Notes: generated by a model not told the origin, from the sequence alone. A DNA stretch of 64,000 nucleotides from JAGWBJ01 sp964291465 (GCA_964291465.2 OZ219942.1:297024-361023); one strand, 5' to 3'; counted from the stretch's first letter, positions 52,813 to 62,996 are shown. Numbers and translations are program-made.

Positions 52813-54060
52813 CTAGCCGGGTATCCCCTCCCGTTTCCTGGTGAAACGGCTCAGGAACCCCCCACGTCCCCGAAGAGTATGGTTCGCGTCCTTGTAGGTA
52901 CGCTTCTCCCCCTGGTGCTTGATCCCCCACAGCAGGGTGCCCACGCTGGCGGAGTAGGCCGGCCTCCTGGCCTGGGGCGGCAGCCCCTGGATGCTCCGGG
53001 GCTGACCCACGCGGACCGGGGACCCGGTGGCCCGGCCGATGAGCTCCCCGAGACCCTCGGTCTCGGCCACGCCCCCGGTAATCACGATGCCCCCGGGCGG
53101 CAGCTGCCTCAGGCCCGACTGCTTTATCTTGGCCATTGCCAGCTTGATCAGCTCCACCAGGCGCTCGTTTATGGGACGGGCCAGGTCCCGCCGCCGGATG
53201 GGCCTGGGCGGGCGGTCCTGGAACCCGGGAAGGTTGATCTCCTCGTCGTCGGCCACGGCATCAGCCATGGCGTGGCCGTACCTGGTCTTGAGCTCCTCGG
53301 CGATGTAGGACGGGACGCCCATGGCCACGGACAGGTCCCGGGTTACCTGGTTGCCTCCTATCGGCAGCACGGCCGTGTACCAGGGGCTGCCGCTCCGGTA
53401 CACGATGATGTCCGTCGTGCCGCCACCGATGTCCATCAGCACCGCACCCATCTCCCGCTCGTCCTCGGTGAGGATCGCCTCCGCGGCGGCCAAGGGCTGA
53501 TGGACCAGGCTCCGCACGGAGATCTTGCAAGCCTCCACCACCCGGACCATGTTCCTGAGTATGGGCGCGTCTCCCACCACCACGTGGGACTCGACCTGCA
53601 CGTGGTCGGCGTGGAGGTTCACCGGGTTGCGCACGCCCTCCAGCCCGTCGACCACGTAGCTCATGGGGATCACGTGGAGGACCTCCTTGCCGTCCGCCAC
53701 GTCGGGATAGGAGGACTGGATGAGCCGCTGCACGTCCTCGGAGGAGATGGCCACGTCACCGCGGGCCCCCTGCAGGACGGCGCTGGTGTTGACGCAAGAG
53801 ATATGGGTGCCCGTCACGCCCATGTACGCCCAGTCGACGCCGCGGCCCAGGTAGCGTTGGGCCTCGTCCAGGGACTCCCTCAAGGCTTGCTGAGTGTCGG
53901 GAATGCTCTCGATCCGGCCCTTCTGTACGCCCTGGGAGGGAACGATGCCCGTCCCCAGCACCTTCAGCTCGCCTTCGGCACTTATCTTGGCGACTATGGA
54001 GCAGATCTTGGTGCTCCCCACATCGATGGCCGTGTAGAACATCTCTTTCACCGTTTCCAC
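52813..54060 (-). CDS. ftsA: Cell division protein FtsA
   Basis: A 415-residue actin-like protein that tethers FtsZ to the membrane. The N-terminus is FYTAIDVGSTKICSIVAK. The phosphate-binding loop is MDIGGGTTDIIVYR. The 1C domain and the C-terminal basic helix (GGFLSRFTRKREGIP) are present. It lies between rsmH and ftsZ in a compact cluster. Confidence 0.96.
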   Translation of the reverse strand: METVKEMFYTAIDVGSTKICSIVAKISAEGELKVLGTGIVPSQGVQKGRIESIPDTQQALRESLDEAQRYLGRGVDWAYMGVTGTHISCVNTSAVLQGARGDVAISSEDVQRLIQSSYPDVADGKEVLHVIPMSYVVDGLEGVRNPVNLHADHVQVESHVVVGDAPILRNMVRVVEACKISVRSLVHQPLAAAEAILTEDEREMGAVLMDIGGGTTDIIVYRSGSPWYTAVLPIGGNQVTRDLSVAMGVPSYIAEELKTRYGHAMADAVADDEEINLPGFQDRPPRPIRRRDLARPINERLVELIKLAMAKIKQSGLRQLPPGGIVITGGVAETEGLGELIGRATGSPVRVGQPRSIQGLPPQARRPAYSASVGTLLWGIKHQGEKRTYKDANHTLRGRGGFLSRFTRKREGIPG

Positions 54061-54139
54061 CTCTCTGTCCCAGACGTTGGGCCCGGCGACGGGCCCACGG
54101 CGGGGAGCATTAGTTTTCGGGCTCCCGGGGCCGGTCCGC

Positions 54140-55180
54140 CTACAGGCGTTGGGCCACCCGGAGCCGGGCGCTCCTACTCCGGGGGTTCTCCGTGACCTCC
54201 TGCCACGATGGGGTCACCACCTTCCTCGTAACGACCCTGAGCGACGGAACGTGCTCGCAGGAGCACACCGGGGCCCCGGGAGGGCAAACGCACGCCCGGG
54301 ACTCCCGCAGGAAGGTGTTCTTGACGATGCGGTCCTCCAGGCTGTGGTAGGCGATGACGGCGATCCGGCCGCCGGGCCTCACCAGGCCGACGGCCTGGCG
54401 CAGGCCCTCGGCGATCCCTTCCAGCTCGGAGTTGACTGCCAGCCTGAGGGCCTGGAAGACCCGCGTTGCCGGGTGAATGCGGCCGCCCCTTCTTCCTCTG
54501 GCACGGGCCCTGACACCGGACACCAGCGCGGCCAGCTCTGCCGTGCCGCCCAGGGGCCGGGAGGCCACTATGGCCCTGGCGATGGCCCTGGCCCTGGGCT
54601 CCTCACCGTACTCGTAGAGGAGCTGGGCCAGGTCCTCGTAGGAGTAGGTGTTCACGATCTCAGCGGCAGTCGGGCCGGACTCCGGGTCGAACCGCATGTC
54701 CAGAGGCTCGTCCCGGAGGAAGCTGAACCCCCGCCCGCTGCCCTCGAGCTGTGCGGAGGAGAGGCCCAGGTCCATGAGTATCCCGTCGGGACCATCGAGC
54801 CCCCGCGCCGCCGCCAGCTCCAGCATTTGCGTGTAGCTTCCGGCAACGATGGCGGCGGCTCCCGCGTAGGGTTGCAGCCGGCGGAGGGCGTACTCCCGGG
54901 CATCGGGGTCGAGGTCGATGCCCAGGAGCCTGCCCCCTGGCATGGCGGCTCGAAGGATAGCCGACGCATGCCCTCCTTGCCCCACCGTGGCGTCCACGTA
55001 AACGCCTCCCTGCCTCACATCCAGATGGTGGACTGTCTCACGGAGCAGGACCGGCCGGTGCACGAAACCCAGGGGCGAACGCCCGCTGGGATGGATGTTT
55101 CCTTCTTGTGAGCGCGCTGGAACCTCCTCGTTGCGGGCCAGGACCGGGGTAACGGAGAATCTACCTTGCAACCTCAGCAC
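54140..55180 (-). CDS. rsmH: 16S rRNA m4C1402 methyltransferase
   Basis: The conserved part begins HRPVLLRETVHHL and runs to the end, about 307 residues. Motif I is YVDATVGQGGHA, followed by GIDLDPDA and ILMDLGLSSAQL. The C-terminal CPPGAPVCSCEHVPS is typical of RsmH. The start is not certain: GTG at 55180 gives about 40 extra N-terminal residues, while an internal GTG just before HRPV gives the usual length but a poor ribosome site. It is the first visible gene of the ftsA-ftsZ cluster; no mraZ precedes it. Confidence 0.94.
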   Translation of the reverse strand: MLRLQGRFSVTPVLARNEEVPARSQEGNIHPSGRSPLGFVHRPVLLRETVHHLDVRQGGVYVDATVGQGGHASAILRAAMPGGRLLGIDLDPDAREYALRRLQPYAGAAAIVAGSYTQMLELAAARGLDGPDGILMDLGLSSAQLEGSGRGFSFLRDEPLDMRFDPESGPTAAEIVNTYSYEDLAQLLYEYGEEPRARAIARAIVASRPLGGTAELAALVSGVRARARGRRGGRIHPATRVFQALRLAVNSELEGIAEGLRQAVGLVRPGGRIAVIAYHSLEDRIVKNTFLRESRACVCPPGAPVCSCEHVPSLRVVTRKVVTPSWQEVTENPRSRSARLRVAQRL

Positions 55181-55582
55181 TCTCCTGCGCGTTCCCCCCA
55201 AGTTAGAGGATCTCCGGACCGTTCGCCGGACAAGGCGAACGTCTCCTACGGGTAGATGGCCGCCTATCGAATGGCCGGAGCCCCGGTATGAGCCCAGCGG
55301 GCCGGCCGAAGGTTGGGGTAACGGGAACAGGTGGAAGCACACCCGCCTGCCCTACCGCACTATCATCGACATGAGCCTAGCAACGTAGGGAGGGAGATTT
55401 CAAGGGGTTATTTGGTGGATTTTCGATTAATTTCTAAGTCTTTTCTTATACTCTCAAAGGCTACCAATGCGGGGCTGGGCAGTCCTATCGGGCCGGGGAA
55501 GGCCATGAAGCCGTTGGTTTGTTGACGCCTCCCGACGCCCATGCTATCGTATGGGCCGTCCAGACGCGACGCGAGGTGTCCC
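55181..55582. other. Intergenic region with an AT-rich patch
   Basis: No gene is supported here. Positions about 55390-55470 are unusually AT-rich for this genome (for example GATTAATTTC). TATAAG-type boxes on the minus strand may belong to the rsmH-ftsA-ftsZ promoter. No mraZ-binding repeats were seen. Confidence 0.5.
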
Positions 55583-56193
55583 ATGGGAGAGCAGGTGGTG
55601 GGCGTGTTCACGAGGGAAGCGAGGGCCCTGGAGGCCGCCACCCTGCTGCGCGCCGCGGGATACGGCCCGCGGGACCTGGACCTGGTGGCCCGAGAGCCCT
55701 CCGCCGGCGCCGGCCGCGGCCTGCTCCGCCTCGTCCAGCCCGCCGGCTCATGGAGCGGCCCGAGGCGATGTGGCCCACCGCCCTGAAGTGGGGCCTCATC
55801 GGCTCCCTGGTGGCGGAGGCCGGGGTGCTGGCCTGGGTCCTCGTGGCCTTCGACAACTGGGGAGTCCAGGTGCTCCTGGCCGCCACCCTATGGAAGTTTG
55901 GCACCCTGTTCGGCGGACTGTTCGGAGCCATCGCCGGCGCCGACCTGGGCCTGGAATCCCGGTCCGTCCGGCGCTACGAGAGGCACCTGGCCGCCGGCTG
56001 TGTGGCCCTGGCAGCCAGGGTCAGGGACAGGCACACCATGCTGGCCCGGGGCGCATTCATCGAGAGCGGCGCCTTCGACGTCCGCAGCGTCGAGGGCCGG
56101 TTCATGGCCAGGGAGCAGCCAAGGAGCGGAGGAGAACGCGCGCCGGCGCCCCGTCCCGGCGCGGTCCCCGCCGGAGGACTCGAGGGGCCCTAG
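55583..56193 (+). CDS. Hypothetical membrane protein with YflT-like start; one frameshift
   Basis: Residues 1-50 (GEQVVGVFTREARALEAATL, then RAAGYGPRDLDLV) resemble the general-stress YflT-type domain. A frame change near 55745 joins them to a second part with two membrane helices (LIGSLVAEAGVLAWVLVAF and TLFGGLFGAIAGADLG) and a basic tail. GAGGTG lies before the ATG. About 203 residues in total. The function is unknown; a membrane stress protein is a guess. Confidence 0.65.
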
Positions 56194-56223
56194 CAGCCCG
56201 ATTCCCGCCCGGGGAGAAGACTT

Positions 56224-56847
56224 TTGCCCAGCGCACTGGAAACGGCGACCAGCACAATCCGCCGGGAAGACCTGCCATACATGGTGGTCCCCGTAGAGGA
56301 CCTGCCCCCGGTCTTGGCCGGCTTCCAGGAGGGCCGGCACGGGGAGCTGGACAACGAGACCATGGCGGCCCAGGGCTTTCCGGGCAGCACGACTGAGACC
56401 GTGGCGGCGACGGGCCGGACTACCGGGTACCTCCGGGAGTTCGTGACCCCGCTGAACCCCGGCCTGGATGTGCCGGACCTGGACCTGATGGCGGCGACAG
56501 TGGTGCACCTGTTCGAGGACTCGGAGCAGGTGGGCCGGTGGATGAGGGACAAGTTCCTGGGGGAGTTCAAGGAGTTCGTGGGCAAGGAGCTCGGCAAGGG
56601 CCAGAAGCTGGTCCGCGCCGACGAGCTGAAGGTGGAGGGCTTCTCCGATGAGGCGGTGGGGCTCCACACCTCCCAGATGACCGAGTCGGGGCTGGTGTCC
56701 TCCACCGTGGTGGACCTTCGGGTGGGCAGGCTGCTGGGCGTCGCCTACGTGGTGACCACGGGGGAAGCGGTGCGAATGGAGACGGTGGCGGAGATGGGGT
56801 TGACGCTGGAGCGCCGGATAGTCCAGGTGGTGCTGGGGGCCATCTAG
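56224..56847 (+). CDS. Hypothetical protein
   Basis: A 207-residue soluble protein. It starts at TTG, with GGAGAAGACT upstream. No signal peptide is predicted. It contains EDLPPVLAGFQEGRHGELDN, then a helical FEDSEQVGRWMRDKFLGEFK and a C-terminal strand-rich part ending RRIVQVVLGAI. It may be co-transcribed with the membrane protein 30 bases upstream. The family is not recognised. Confidence 0.62.
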   Translation: MPSALETATSTIRREDLPYMVVPVEDLPPVLAGFQEGRHGELDNETMAAQGFPGSTTETVAATGRTTGYLREFVTPLNPGLDVPDLDLMAATVVHLFEDSEQVGRWMRDKFLGEFKEFVGKELGKGQKLVRADELKVEGFSDEAVGLHTSQMTESGLVSSTVVDLRVGRLLGVAYVVTTGEAVRMETVAEMGLTLERRIVQVVLGAI

Positions 56848-56856
56848 CGGCGGAGT

Positions 56857-58641
56857 TCAGGGCGCCTCTACGATGGTGATGGTCTGGTTGGGGGCCACTC
56901 CCTCCAGGGTCTGCACCGTCCCGCTGGGCCACCGGACCTCGATGGAGTCCACCATGTCGGCCTTCCCCAGCCCGAAGTGGACCGGCAGCATGTTCTGGGA
57001 CTTGTTGCTGCCCCCCGCCGCCACCTCCCTGATCTGGGTCTTGCCGCCGGCCTCGACCATGATCCTTGCCCCGATGCCGTCCCGGTTGCTGATGGTGCCA
57101 ACGGTGTTTACGACCAGCCAGCCGTTACCCCAGTCGCACCGGTTCCGGAACAGCCGGGCCCGCTGGGGCTCGCTGGGGCCCTTGCCTATGTTGGCCACGT
57201 ACAGGTCCAGGCAGCCGTCGTTGTCGAAGTCCATGTAGACGGCGCCCCGCCCGTACCCGGCGTCGTCGGCGCCACTGTCCTCGGAGACGTCTGTGAAGGT
57301 GCCGTCCCCGTCGTTCCTCATCAGCACGTTGGGTTGTGTCACCGGGTTGGCGTCGGGAAAGAAGTCCAGGTACCCCGCGGAGACGTACAGGTCCTCGTCA
57401 CCGTCGTTGTCGTAGTCGAAGAACACGTTGCCCCAAGTCACCAGCTCCAGGTCCTCTATGAAGCCGATGTCGATGCCGGCGTCCCTGGTGGTGTCGGTGA
57501 AGGTGACGCCGTCGCCGTCGTTGGACAGCAGCACGGGCCTGCCGATGTTGCTCATGAACATGTCCAGGTGGCCGTCCAGGTTGTAGTCGCCCACGGCCAG
57601 GCCCATACCGAATATGCCCACGTCCGTACGGGACTCGATGGAGATGTCGGTGAAGGTCCAGGAGCCGTCCTCGCCGCGGCCGTCGTTGCGCCACAGCACG
57701 TTGGGCTGGGCGTCGGCGCCGAAGTCGTTGACCACGTACAGGTCGGTGTACCCGTCGTTGTTGAAGTCCAGCCAACCCGGCTGGAAGCCCGCGCCCCACA
57801 CGTTGCCGGCAAAGTCCCCCTCCTCTTCGATGGGAGCGGGCTCCGAGTCGTCTCCCAGCAGGGAGGTCACGTTGGTGAAGGACCCGTCGCCCTCGTTGTG
57901 ATACAACGCCAGGGCCCGGAGGGGGCTGCTGCCCGGGGCTCCGCCCATGGGAGACAGCTCGGCCTCGCTCATGTGCCGGACGACCACCATGTCCAGGTAG
58001 CCGTCCCGGTCGTAGTCGCCCCAGGCACAGCCCATGGAGCGGTGGGTGCTGTCGGGGTCGCCGACACCGGCATCGTCCGTTATGTCCTCGAAGGCGCCGT
58101 CGCCGGAGTTCCGGAACAGCTTGCTGGAGCCGTAGTTGGTGAGGAACAGGTCCTGGTCGCCGTCGTTGTCGTAGTCGGCGGCGCATCCTCCTATGCCCTT
58201 GCCCCTGGGGTCGACCACTCCCGCCTCACGGGCCAGGTCCGAGAAGGTGCCGTCTCCGTTGTTGCGGTAGAGGGCGTTGTTGGCGTTGGCCTGGCGCTCG
58301 TCGTCGTAGGTCATGGGGACGAAGATGTCCTGGAGGCCGTCGCCGTCGTAGTCGAGGATGACGACCCCGGCCCCGAAGGGCATCAGCAGGAAGGGCGCCG
58401 TCGGGCGGTAGTGGGCGAAGTCCACCCCCGCCGTGTTGCCGACCTCCATGAATATCGTGTCAGGCAGGTCCGGCGTCGGCGTGGCCCGTTGTTCGGGAGC
58501 CGAGGCTACGGCCGTCCCGGGCACGTCCGCGGGAGTCGATGGGGGGGTGGGGGTCTCGCCGTTGCTGCAGGCCATGGCCACGCACAGGGCCACAACGGCC
58601 AGGACCACCGGCCAGAACGCCGCCCGGCGCGGCGCCGGCAT
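56857..58641 (-). CDS. CRTAC1-like FG-GAP/VCBS repeat lipoprotein with ASPIC/UnbV domain
   Basis: A secreted lipoprotein of about 594 residues. The signal peptide MPAPRRAAFWPVV... ends in VAMAC. The main part contains about seven repeats of the form D-x-D-x-D-G-x-x-D-[LI] (for example YDGDGLQDIFVP, DYNLDGHLDMFMS, NDGCLDLYVAN), a beta-propeller with calcium-binding loops. The C-terminal ASPIC/UnbV domain (SNRDGIGARIMVEAGGK, VDSIEVRWPSG) is typical. It may bind carbohydrate or protein outside the cell. The start is chosen by the signal peptide and AAGG upstream. Confidence 0.9.
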   Translation of the reverse strand: MPAPRRAAFWPVVLAVVALCVAMACSNGETPTPPSTPADVPGTAVASAPEQRATPTPDLPDTIFMEVGNTAGVDFAHYRPTAPFLLMPFGAGVVILDYDGDGLQDIFVPMTYDDERQANANNALYRNNGDGTFSDLAREAGVVDPRGKGIGGCAADYDNDGDQDLFLTNYGSSKLFRNSGDGAFEDITDDAGVGDPDSTHRSMGCAWGDYDRDGYLDMVVVRHMSEAELSPMGGAPGSSPLRALALYHNEGDGSFTNVTSLLGDDSEPAPIEEEGDFAGNVWGAGFQPGWLDFNNDGYTDLYVVNDFGADAQPNVLWRNDGRGEDGSWTFTDISIESRTDVGIFGMGLAVGDYNLDGHLDMFMSNIGRPVLLSNDGDGVTFTDTTRDAGIDIGFIEDLELVTWGNVFFDYDNDGDEDLYVSAGYLDFFPDANPVTQPNVLMRNDGDGTFTDVSEDSGADDAGYGRGAVYMDFDNDGCLDLYVANIGKGPSEPQRARLFRNRCDWGNGWLVVNTVGTISNRDGIGARIMVEAGGKTQIREVAAGGSNKSQNMLPVHFGLGKADMVDSIEVRWPSGTVQTLEGVAPNQTITIVEAP

Positions 58642-58667
58642 TACGGTTGCCTTGAACATGGTAGAAT

Positions 58668-58697
58668 ATTCAAGCATAGGGCCGACAGCGTTGTCAA
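58668..58697 (-). promoter_or_regulatory. Promoter of the FG-GAP lipoprotein gene
   Basis: On the minus strand: TTGACA, an 18-base spacer and TTGAAT. This would exclude the ATG at 58677 as a start. Confidence 0.55.
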
Positions 58698-58777
58698 AGC
58701 TGCACGGCCCGGGATTCGCCCGGTATCCGGAGGTGCGGCAGCCGCATGGGGGCTACCGAAACAGGGAGGGAACGGGA

Positions 58778-59491
58778 GTGAGATACGGCGTTGCCTGGCT
58801 TTTAGTATTCACCGTCCTCGTGGCAGCGGCCTGCGGACCGGACGCCACGGACACCCCCGCAACCCAGGCGCCCGCGGCCGTACCCACACCGGAACCCACC
58901 GCCGCGCCTCCCACTCAGGCGCCAACCCCCATGCCAACACCGCAACCAACCGCCGTGCCTGCCACTCAGCCGCCAACACCGCAACCCACGATCGCGCCTC
59001 CCACTGAGGCGCCGACCCCCGTGCCCACACCGCGGCCCACCGCCGTGCCTCCCACCCAGGCGCCAACGGCCACGCCGCAGCCCACTGCTCCGCCTCCTAC
59101 CCAGCCCCCAACACCCACGCCGCAACCAACCACCCCTCCTCCGACCCAGCCGCCGACGCCCGCGCCCACAGCGGAACCTGCGCCCACGCCGACCCTGCCG
59201 CCGCTGCCCGGTCTGGAAGGCCCGACCATCATCACGGACATAGCCAACCGCAAGCTATCCGACGTGACCATTCCCGTGGGGACCGTGGTGCTCTGGAGCC
59301 AGCTCGACGAGGTCACTCACACGACGACATCCGGGACTCCCGGCAACCCATCCGCCGTGTGGGACAGCGGAGAGCTGGCCCGGGGCGACTCCTTCAGCTA
59401 CACGTTCAGGGAGGAAGGCACCTTCCCCTATTTCTGCAAGATACACCCGGATACCATGCGGGCCACCGTCGAGGTGGTGCCGGCCGGCTAG
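58778..59491 (+). CDS. Cupredoxin-domain lipoprotein with Pro/Thr stalk
   Basis: A 237-residue lipoprotein. The signal peptide (VRYGVAWLLVFTVLVAAAC) ends at C19. Residues about 25-140 are a low-complexity TPxPTxxPPTQ-rich stalk. The last 90 residues form a plastocyanin-like domain. The copper ligands are probably a histidine in EVTHTTTSG and C, H and M in YFCKIHPDTM (C-x2-H-x3-M). It is probably an extracytoplasmic electron carrier. The GTG start has GGGAGGG upstream. It is divergent from the FG-GAP gene. Confidence 0.88.
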   Translation: MRYGVAWLLVFTVLVAAACGPDATDTPATQAPAAVPTPEPTAAPPTQAPTPMPTPQPTAVPATQPPTPQPTIAPPTEAPTPVPTPRPTAVPPTQAPTATPQPTAPPPTQPPTPTPQPTTPPPTQPPTPAPTAEPAPTPTLPPLPGLEGPTIITDIANRKLSDVTIPVGTVVLWSQLDEVTHTTTSGTPGNPSAVWDSGELARGDSFSYTFREEGTFPYFCKIHPDTMRATVEVVPAG

Positions 59492-59511
59492 GGCAGGGGG
59501 TCCCGGCCCAC

Positions 59512-59937
59512 CTACGCACCCGCGCCGGAGCCGTACACCCGCTCGGGGATGACGATGACGGCGGCCCTGCGGTCGCGGACCATGGCCCTGTCGTACTCGT
59601 CCCAGTCGGGGTGCTCCTCTCCCGACGCTGCGCGGTAGACGTCCCGCAGCGTTGCCCGGAGCAGCCCCAGGTCGGCGCTCCCCTGTGACCGGATCTGGGC
59701 AGTCCCCTCCAGCACCACGTACCGGGACCAGTCCGGCCGGGCAACGAGGACGGTGCAGCGGGGGTCGCGCTCGAGGTTGGCCAGCTTGGCCCTCCCCTCG
59801 GTCGTGGTGAAGGCGACACCGCCCCCGTAGACGCCGCAGGTCACGATGCTCATCTGGGCCGCGCCGCTCCTGCGCGTGCTCGTCACCACCGCGTTGTGGT
59901 TGGCCTGGAGGAAGGGCAGGGCGTCCTGGTAGGTCAT
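59512..59937 (-). CDS. PPOX-class flavin/F420-dependent oxidoreductase
   Basis: A 141-residue split-barrel protein. NHNAVVTSTRRSGAAQMSIV, then VAFTTTEGRAKLANLERDPR and VLEGTAQIRS match the pyridoxamine-oxidase-like F420-binding group. AAGGAG precedes the ATG. It ends 20 bases past the convergent cupredoxin gene. Substrate unknown. Confidence 0.88.
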   Translation of the reverse strand: MTYQDALPFLQANHNAVVTSTRRSGAAQMSIVTCGVYGGGVAFTTTEGRAKLANLERDPRCTVLVARPDWSRYVVLEGTAQIRSQGSADLGLLRATLRDVYRAASGEEHPDWDEYDRAMVRDRRAAVIVIPERVYGSGAGA

Positions 59938-60095
59938 CGGAAGGCTCCTTGATCGCGGGACTCCCGGCCGCCGCGGGCCGGCAAGGCCAGTATAGCACCC
60001 CCGGGTTGGCCGGCCTGAAGTCGCGCCAACAGGCCGGACCTGCCGGGATGGTGTACAATAGTGCCCGTCGCCAGGGCGGCGACCGGGGGACCGAG

Positions 60096-60547
60096 ATGGC
60101 GGACACGGCGGACAAGACACATAGCGCACCCGGCGGACCCTGGGCCCTGCTCCCGGAGGAGGGGGTCAAGGAGCTGGCCGACCGCCTGACCGAGTACATG
60201 ACCGAGATAGAGATGACCGATCTCCCCGCGGTCCTGGAGCAGGTCCTGGACGACTTCCTGGTCCAATGCGACGGGGTGCCCGAGGACCTGGAGGCGTCGG
60301 ACGCGGTGGACCGCATAGTCAACGGCCAGCTTGCGGTCACGATGGCGTACCACCTGGGCAGGCTGGAGGGCCGGGCCCCCAGCTCGTGGAGCGGTTCGTC
60401 CAGGAGGCGCTGGAGAAGTGGGGCCACATCCACCTGGAGGACGAGACCCGGGTCACCGACGAGGACCTGGACCAGCTGGTGGAGCGAGTCCTGCCCAAGC
60501 TGCGCCGGTGGAGGTACTACCTGGGACGTGAGTCCGAGGAGGCGTGA
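60096..60547 (+). CDS. Hypothetical acidic protein; one frameshift
   Basis: About 150 residues with one C restored near 60378 (GGGCCCCCAG). The protein is very acidic and helical: DRLTEYMTEIEMTDLPAVLE, then ERFVQEALEKWGHIHLEDE and a basic end LPKLRRWRYYLG. No signal or membrane helix. It ends seven bases before the next gene, so the two are probably co-transcribed. Not recognised. Confidence 0.65.
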
Positions 60548-60554
60548 ACGAAAG

Positions 60555-61757
60555 ATGACGTCGCCCTCCAATGAAACCCCCTCCGGCGGCCTACAGTACG
60601 ACCTCGTGCTCAAGGGCGGTACGCTGCTGGACCCCGGCCAGGGGATCAACGACCGGCGGGACGTGGCATTCAGAGACGGGCTTGTCGCCGAGGTGGCCCC
60701 GCGGATAGACCCGTCCTCGGCGACCACGTCCATCGACGTGACGGGGAAGCTGGTGACGCCGGGGCTGATCGACATCCACGGCCACTTCTATCACGGGGGG
60801 CTGGACAACGCCACCGACGCCGACGAGGTGTGCCTGCCAGCCGGCGTCACCACGGGGATCGACGGCGGCAGCGCCGGCTGGGCCAACTACCGGGCCATGA
60901 GGGACTACGTGTTCCCCAGCCGCAAGACGCGCCTGCTGGCCTTCCTGCACATCGGCGCCATCGGGCTGGCCCTCAACCCCGTCGTGGGAGGCGAGCTGCA
61001 GGACGTCCGTTATGTCGACCCGGACCGCACCGCCGACACCATCAAGGACAACCCGGGTTCCTGCTGGGCGTAAAGGTCCGCATGTACGTGAACTCCATGC
61101 CCCCCTGGGAGGCCCATCGCGTCCTGAAGCAGGCGCGGGAGGCCGCGGACAAGGCCGGGCTGAGCCTGATGGTCCACGTCAGCGGCACCCCCATCCCCCT
61201 GCCCGACATCCTGGAGGTGCTGGGGCCCGGGGACATCGCCACCCACATCTTCAACGGCCGGGCGGAGAACATCCTGGACAAGAGGGACAAGGTGCGCCCC
61301 GAGGTGCTGGAGGCGGCCCCCGCGGCGTCGTCATGGACGTCGCCCACGCGGGAGTCCACTGCGACGCGGTGGTCGCGCAAGCCGCCCTGGACCAGGGCCT
61401 CTTCCCCACCACCATCAGCACCGACATCACACGGTGGCCCCGCCGGAGAGGATCGTCTACCGGCAGAACGACCTGGTCAGCAAGTTCCACGCCATGGGCA
61501 TGCCCCTGGAGGACGCCGTCGCCGCCAGCACCGTCAGGCCCGCCAGGGTCCTGGGCATGGGCAGCGAGATCGGCTCCCTGGCCCCCGGGATGGCGGGGGA
61601 CGCGGCGGTGTTCGACCAGCGGGAGGGCCGGTTCGTGTGGCACGACATGGCGGGGCACAACGTCGACGGTTCGCTGAGGCTCGACACCCACCTCACCATA
61701 CGGGGCGGCCGGGTGGTCTACCGGGAGGGGCTGCTCCTGCCCGAGGGCGACTGCTAG
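60555..61757 (+). CDS. Dihydroorotase-type amidohydrolase; three frameshifts
   Basis: About 401 residues once three single bases are restored near 61054, 61318 and 61430. The N-terminus is YDLVLKGGTLLDPGQGINDR. The metal motif is TPGLIDIHGHFYHG, and GVTTGIDGGSAGWANY follows. MVHVSG, a histidine in DVAHAGVHCD, TTISTDI and the C-terminal LAPGMAGDAAVFDQ match deacetylase-type amidohydrolases. Each break loses one base next to a C or G run (for example CCCGGG), so error is more likely than decay. The function may be on a cyclic amide or N-acetyl compound. Confidence 0.85.
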
Positions 61758-61796
61758 GGATGCTCTGAACAACCCAGGCCTCTCCCGGGTGAGCCC

Positions 61797-61850
61797 ACCC
61801 TCCCTCCCCGCGCTCCGCGCGGGCAAGGAATCCCCACCCGCCGGTGGACG
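61797..61850. repeat. Intergenic repeat between convergent genes, copy 2
   Basis: Shares the CCCTCCCTCCCCGCGCTCCG core with 37664-37750. It also lies between two convergent gene ends. Confidence 0.75.
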
Positions 61851-61864
61851 GCCAACGGACTCAT

Positions 61865-62996
61865 TCAGACCAATCTTAGGTAGGACGTCCCGCCTCTCCC
61901 CAGCCGCCCGCGGTGCTCCCGGGACAGGTCGGCCAAGCGCCGCCACGGGCGGCACTCCAGCCTGCGGGACACGCACTGGGCGGCCCGCACGATGAGCTCC
62001 ACGCCCCCCACGAAGTCGTCCACGTGGATATACTCCTCGGCAACTCCCCCAAGGGGAGTGCCGTTGTGGTAGTTGCCCAGCGGAAAGGCCACTCCGGTGG
62101 TGCGATACCCGTGGTACCGGAAGGCGCTGGCCTCGCAGGTCCCGCCGCTCATTAGCTGGCGCTGGGCCTCGAACCCGGGAGCAGCTTCCATCAGCTCTTC
62201 CCGGGCGCTGACCAGGACCGCCTCGGCGTCGGCGTCGAAGGTGAGGCTGGCGTCTCCCACCCGTAACACGGGACCGCCGCCGATGGCGGCCCCGGGAAGC
62301 GTCCGGCTGGCCTCCAGGGAGACGACCAGCGTGTCCCGGGGCAGCGTCCCCGCCTCGGCCAGCAGGCGCGCTCCCACCAGGCCCACCTCCTCCGCCCTGG
62401 TGAACACGCCGTACACGTCGCCCAGGCCACTTCGGCCCGACAGCAGGGACAGGGCGGCCAGCGTGGCGGCGCACCCCGCCAGGTCGTCCAGGGCCCTCAT
62501 GAGTATCAGGTCGCCGTCCATCTGGAAGTCCGCGAGGTCGAAGACCACCGGCAGCGGCAGCTCCAGGGCCGGGGTCTCGGAGAGGCGCACCGACACCATC
62601 TGGCCGGACTCGTCGCCTGTACGACCCGCCGTGCTCCCCGAGAGGCGGCTGCCGTCGGGCAACACGAGCTGCACCGGCACCTCGCCGGTCAGGCTGACCT
62701 GGGGCACCCCGCCGAGGGCCCTGGCCGTCACGCCCTGCCGCGACACCTGGACGGCCTCGAAGCCGGGATGGTCCATGTGGGCGACGAAGGCGATGGGAGG
62801 CGCCCCCATCCGCCGCTCCGGGGAGCCTGGCGACCAGGTTGCCGTAGGCGTCGGCCGCCGCGGTCAGCCCCTGGGCCGCCAGCCTGGCACGGACTCCATC
62901 GGCCACCAGCCCCTCGTGGAAGGCCACCGCGGGACGGCCCCCAAGGTCCCTCAGGATGTCCAGGGATAGCTCCCGGGTCCGTTCGCGGTCTTCCAT
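61865..62996 (-). CDS. M42-type metallopeptidase; one frameshift
   Basis: About 377 residues with one base restored near 62815-62830. The N-terminal part starts MEDRERTRELSLDILRDLGG. The second part has FVAHMDHPGFEAV with the first metal histidine and aspartate, MRALDDLAGCAA with the D-D pair, FTRAEEVGLVGA with the catalytic glutamates, and GGTCEASAFRYHGYRT. This is the deblocking-aminopeptidase pattern. M20/M28 relatives share parts of it. AGGATTC-type ribosome site is weak. Confidence 0.85.
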
